From Buchnera aphidicola (Pemphigus immunis) (lineage in GTDB: Bacteria; Pseudomonadota; Gammaproteobacteria; Enterobacterales; Enterobacteriaceae), in assembly GCF_964059115.1 (NCBI RefSeq), contig NZ_OZ060408.1:310001-374000 (forward strand): 64,000 nt of DNA, given 5' to 3'. Both the position numbers and the translations under genes were made by a program. Below the pieces are notes generated by a model, which was given only the letters and a program-made list of their open reading frames with translations, searched no databases and was not told the origin of the DNA. Positions 61,127-64,000 of the stretch are shown here, one piece after another (the first letter of the stretch is position 1; every line of letters begins with the position of its first letter).

Positions 61127-61316
61127 ATTTATTTTTATAAAAGAACTTTAATTTTATTATTAAGTATAAATTTAGATAAAGGACATATTACTGTGTAATA
61201 AAATTATTTATACAATATATAATAATTGTTAAAAAATTTTTATATACATAAAATATGTACTAAAGTGAATAATATTCAATATTATTAAAAACTATTATTA
61301 AAAAATTGATATAATT

Positions 61317-62828
61317 TTAATTATTTAAATTTAAACCAGATTTATTTAATAAAAATTGAGAAAGTAATAAAATAGGTCGACCTGTTGATCCCTTTTCCTT
61401 ACCAGATTTCCAACTTGTCCCAGCTATATCTATGTGAGCCCATATATATTTTTTCGTAAAATTAGATAAAAAACATGCAGCAGTTATTGCTCCTGCAGAT
61501 CTACAACCGATATTAGCAATATCTGCAAAATTAGAATCTAAATCACTATAATATTCACGAAATATAGGTAGCCGCCATACTTTATCATTAGTTAATTCAC
61601 CAGCTAATGATATATCATTAGCTAATAAATCATCATTAGAAAATAAACCACTTACATAATGACCTAAAGCAACTACACATGCACCCGTTAAAGTCGCTAT
61701 ATCAATCACGATACTTGGATTAAATCTTTCTACATAAGTTAATACATCACATAATATCAAACGACCTTCAGCATCAGTATCTAAAATTTCTACAGTTTTT
61801 TTTGACATTGTTGTAACTATGTCTCCAGGACGATAAGCATTTCCTCCTGGCATATTTTCACAACAAGCTAAAATTCCCACTACATTTAAAGGTAATTTTA
61901 ATTGAGAAACTATATGCATTAATCCATATACAACAGAAGCTCCTGACATATCATATTTCATTTCATCCATTGATCTAGAAGACTTTATAGAAATACCTCC
62001 AGAATCAAATGTTACACCTTTACCAATTAAAACAATTGGTTTACTAGCTTTATCATAACTACCATTATATTTAATTACTGACATACAAGGTTTATTTTTT
62101 GAACCTTTCCCCACATATAAATAAGCATTCATTCCTAAATTTTTAAGTGTTATTTCATCTATAATTTCTATTATTATTTTTTTGTTATTCTTTTTTACTA
62201 AATTTTGTGATTTGATCTCTAAATAACTTGGCGTACAAATATTCGGTGGTAAATTAGCAAGATCTTTTGCTATTTTTATTCCTTGATTAATAATGAATCC
62301 GTGTTTTATTGCTACTTCTCCAGAAATCATTTCCGATTTCTTATATATATTAAAAAACATATTGTGTAACACAATATTTTCTTTTTTTTGTTCATTTTTT
62401 AATATACTAAAATCGTATAAAGCACTATCAATTACTTCTACAGCAACTCTAATCTTCCAATACATGTTTCTATTTTTCACATATAAATCATTTAAAAAAC
62501 ATACCGCTTCTGTAGCAGATGTATTTTTTAAAATTTTAATACTGTTAAATATTACCTTTCTATAATTTCTTTCATCAAACTCTGATTCTTTTCCACACCC
62601 AATCAATAAAACACGCTCAGAAAAAACATACGGAACATGATACAATAACAGTGATTGATTTATTCTTCCATTTAATTCACCCGACATAATAAATTTATTA
62701 ATATATCCTTGACTAATTTCGTCTAATTGTTTAGTAGAAAATGGTAATTTTTTATCTTCAAAAACACCTACAATAAGACATTCATTTTTTAATTTTTCTA
62801 TACTTAAATAATTTATATGAAATTTCAT
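61317..62828 (-). CDS. pepA: Cytosol aminopeptidase A
   Basis: Leucyl aminopeptidase of family M17, also a DNA-binding accessory factor in E. coli. 503 residues from the ATG at 62828, the E. coli length; the GTG three codons earlier overlaps the ribosome site AGGTG. Metal-binding elements GKGVTFDSGGIS, YDMSGA and the signature DTDAEGRLIL are intact. It is divergent from argI. Confidence 0.96.
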   Translation of the reverse strand: MKFHINYLSIEKLKNECLIVGVFEDKKLPFSTKQLDEISQGYINKFIMSGELNGRINQSLLLYHVPYVFSERVLLIGCGKESEFDERNYRKVIFNSIKILKNTSATEAVCFLNDLYVKNRNMYWKIRVAVEVIDSALYDFSILKNEQKKENIVLHNMFFNIYKKSEMISGEVAIKHGFIINQGIKIAKDLANLPPNICTPSYLEIKSQNLVKKNNKKIIIEIIDEITLKNLGMNAYLYVGKGSKNKPCMSVIKYNGSYDKASKPIVLIGKGVTFDSGGISIKSSRSMDEMKYDMSGASVVYGLMHIVSQLKLPLNVVGILACCENMPGGNAYRPGDIVTTMSKKTVEILDTDAEGRLILCDVLTYVERFNPSIVIDIATLTGACVVALGHYVSGLFSNDDLLANDISLAGELTNDKVWRLPIFREYYSDLDSNFADIANIGCRSAGAITAACFLSNFTKKYIWAHIDIAGTSWKSGKEKGSTGRPILLLSQFLLNKSGLNLNN

Positions 62829-63336
62829 AATATACACCTAAATATATACTTATAAAATATTTTATATTATTACAGAATATCAATTAATTTACTAAAAAAA
62901 TATATTTCTAAAAAAGATTACTTTTTAATTAATGATATATGTTATTTTTTTAAATTAATTGATCAAATATATATATTAATATATATTTAATAATAATCAC
63001 TATATTTTAAAATGTTTCTTTAAATCAAATATTAAAAATATAAATTTAACATATAAAAATTAAAAATATAATTTTATTTTTTATAAAAATTATTTATCAA
63101 AAATTTGATAGACTGAATAATTTTAAATACATAATAGTAAATATATCAAATATAATCATATTTAAAAATATCGACTAAAATAGTAAAATTAGTTAATTAT
63201 TTTTAAAATGCTAACATTTTTAATAAAAATTGTATATATTTCACTTTTAAAGAATAATTTAATAAAATATGTATATATATAACATATATCAAATTATTAA
63301 CCACTGATACTAAAAATAAGTAGGTAGATATTTAAT
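62829..63336. other. Divergent spacer pepA/argI
   Basis: 508 A/T-rich bases without an open frame. The E. coli argI and pepA (carP) promoters and ARG boxes lie in the equivalent place; no ARG-box-like palindrome could be made out here. Confidence 0.5.
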
Positions 63337-64000
63337 ATGTCAACTTTATATAACCGCAGTTTTCTCAGATTATTAGATTTTAAAAATTCAGAAATACAAT
63401 ATTTAATTAATTTATCTTCTAAATTAAAAAAATTAAAAAAAAATGAAAAAGAAACCCAATATTTGAAAAAAAAAAATATTGTTTTAATCTTTGAAAAAGA
63501 ATCAACCAGAACCAGATGTGCATTTGAAGTAGCAGCTTTTGATCAAGGAGCTAATGTAACTTATTTAGGACCTGGTAATACCCATCTAGGATATAAAGAG
63601 TCCATTATAGATACAGCAAAAGTACTAAGTCGTATGTATCATGGAATAGAATATAGAGGACATAATCATAATATAATCAATATCTTAGCTAAATTTGCTA
63701 CAATTCCAGTATGGAACGGATTGACAGATCAATTTCATCCTACTCAAATATTAGCAGATTTGTTAACTATGCAAGAAATACTACCTAAAAAAAAATTAAG
63801 AGAAATTAGTTGTGCTTATGTAGGTGATGCTAATAATAATATAAGCAATACTATGTTAGAAGCAGCAGCTATTACTGGACTAAATTTAAGACTAGTAGCT
63901 CCTAAACAATGTTGGCCTAACAAGCAATTTTTTTCTCAATGCCGATTAATGTCAAAAGAAAACAAAGGTACCATACTATGCACTGAAAACGTTGAAGAGG
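63337..64000 (+). CDS. argI: Ornithine carbamoyltransferase (partial, runs off the right edge)
   Basis: The first 221 codons of about 334 are in the window. From the ATG at 63337 the protein begins [15 protein letters not shown], as in E. coli ArgI/ArgF. The carbamoyl phosphate site STRTR near 57, the HPTQ motif near 133 and YVGDANNN near 160 are present. It makes citrulline in arginine synthesis. The neighbour pepA on the opposite strand supports argI; the gene copy cannot be told from argF by sequence alone. Confidence 0.95.
   Translation, partial: MSTLYNRSFLRLLDFKNSEIQYLINLSSKLKKLKKNEKETQYLKKKNIVLIFEKESTRTRCAFEVAAFDQGANVTYLGPGNTHLGYKESIIDTAKVLSRMYHGIEYRGHNHNIINILAKFATIPVWNGLTDQFHPTQILADLLTMQEILPKKKLREISCAYVGDANNNISNTMLEAAAITGLNLRLVAPKQCWPNKQFFSQCRLMSKENKGTILCTENVEE

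Overview
The window is from the chromosome of an obligate insect endosymbiont, almost certainly Buchnera aphidicola (host aphid species not determined). The bases are overwhelmingly A and T, coding regions are rich in Lys, Asn and Ile, intergenic spacers are long and featureless, and no transposase, phage gene, CRISPR array or transcription factor is visible. Nearly every gene is a recognisable gamma-proteobacterial orthologue at close to E. coli length, and E. coli neighbourhoods survive as blocks: sucAB; cmk-rpsA-ihfB; serC-aroA; znuCB; cysT-leuZ tRNAs; flgBCDEFGHIJ; rne/rluC divergent; rpmF-fabD-fabG-acpP-tmk-holB-tatD-ptsG-hinT; asnS-ompF; valS-pepA.

Layout. 1-5025 (+): end of phrB, ybgI, sucA, sucB. 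5066-5635 (-): a dead pal gene. 6012-7737 (+): gpmA and pfkA, facing a long minus-strand run, tpiA, ihfB, rpsA, cmk, aroA, serC, serS (7871-15691). 16147-20556 (+): trxB, infA, aspS, yebC. 20643-23942 (-): znuB, znuC, pykA. 24447-32360 (+): zwf, htpX, yoaE, tsaB, rsmC. 32382-32847: tRNA-Leu and tRNA-Cys (-), then tRNA-Ser (+). 33970-40757 (+): a nine-gene flagellar rod, hook and ring operon. 40922-43984 (-): rne. 44598-52879 (+): rluC, rpmF, the remaining fab/acp genes, tmk, holB, tatD, ptsG, hinT. 53307-62828 (-): ompF-like porin, asnS, trhO, valS, pepA. 63337-64000 (+): start of an ornithine carbamoyltransferase gene.

Function. The genes describe a provisioning symbiont that takes up glucose through PtsG, runs glycolysis (pfkA, tpiA, gpmA, pykA) and the entry to the pentose phosphate route (zwf), makes succinyl-CoA with SucAB, and feeds the chorismate, serine and arginine pathways (aroA, serC, argI). 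Translation and tRNA modification (serS, aspS, asnS, valS, infA, rpsA, rpmF, tsaB, trhO, rluC, rsmC) and RNA decay (rne) are well represented. The flagellar cluster encodes rod, hook and ring parts with a FlgJ lacking its muramidase domain, and no filament gene is present.

Most notable observation. Three genes, rsmC, fabG and tatD, are each broken by one missing base at a run of exactly ten A residues, each in the direction that one added A in the transcript (or a -1 ribosomal slip) would repair, while the rest of each gene is well conserved. fabG is normally essential. Other A10 runs lie in frame in trxB, rluC, serS and rne. This fits rescue by slippage at poly(A), a phenomenon already reported for insect endosymbionts, rather than simple gene loss. 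By contrast pal carries several lesions and is a true pseudogene. I did not find a previously undescribed gene system in this window.
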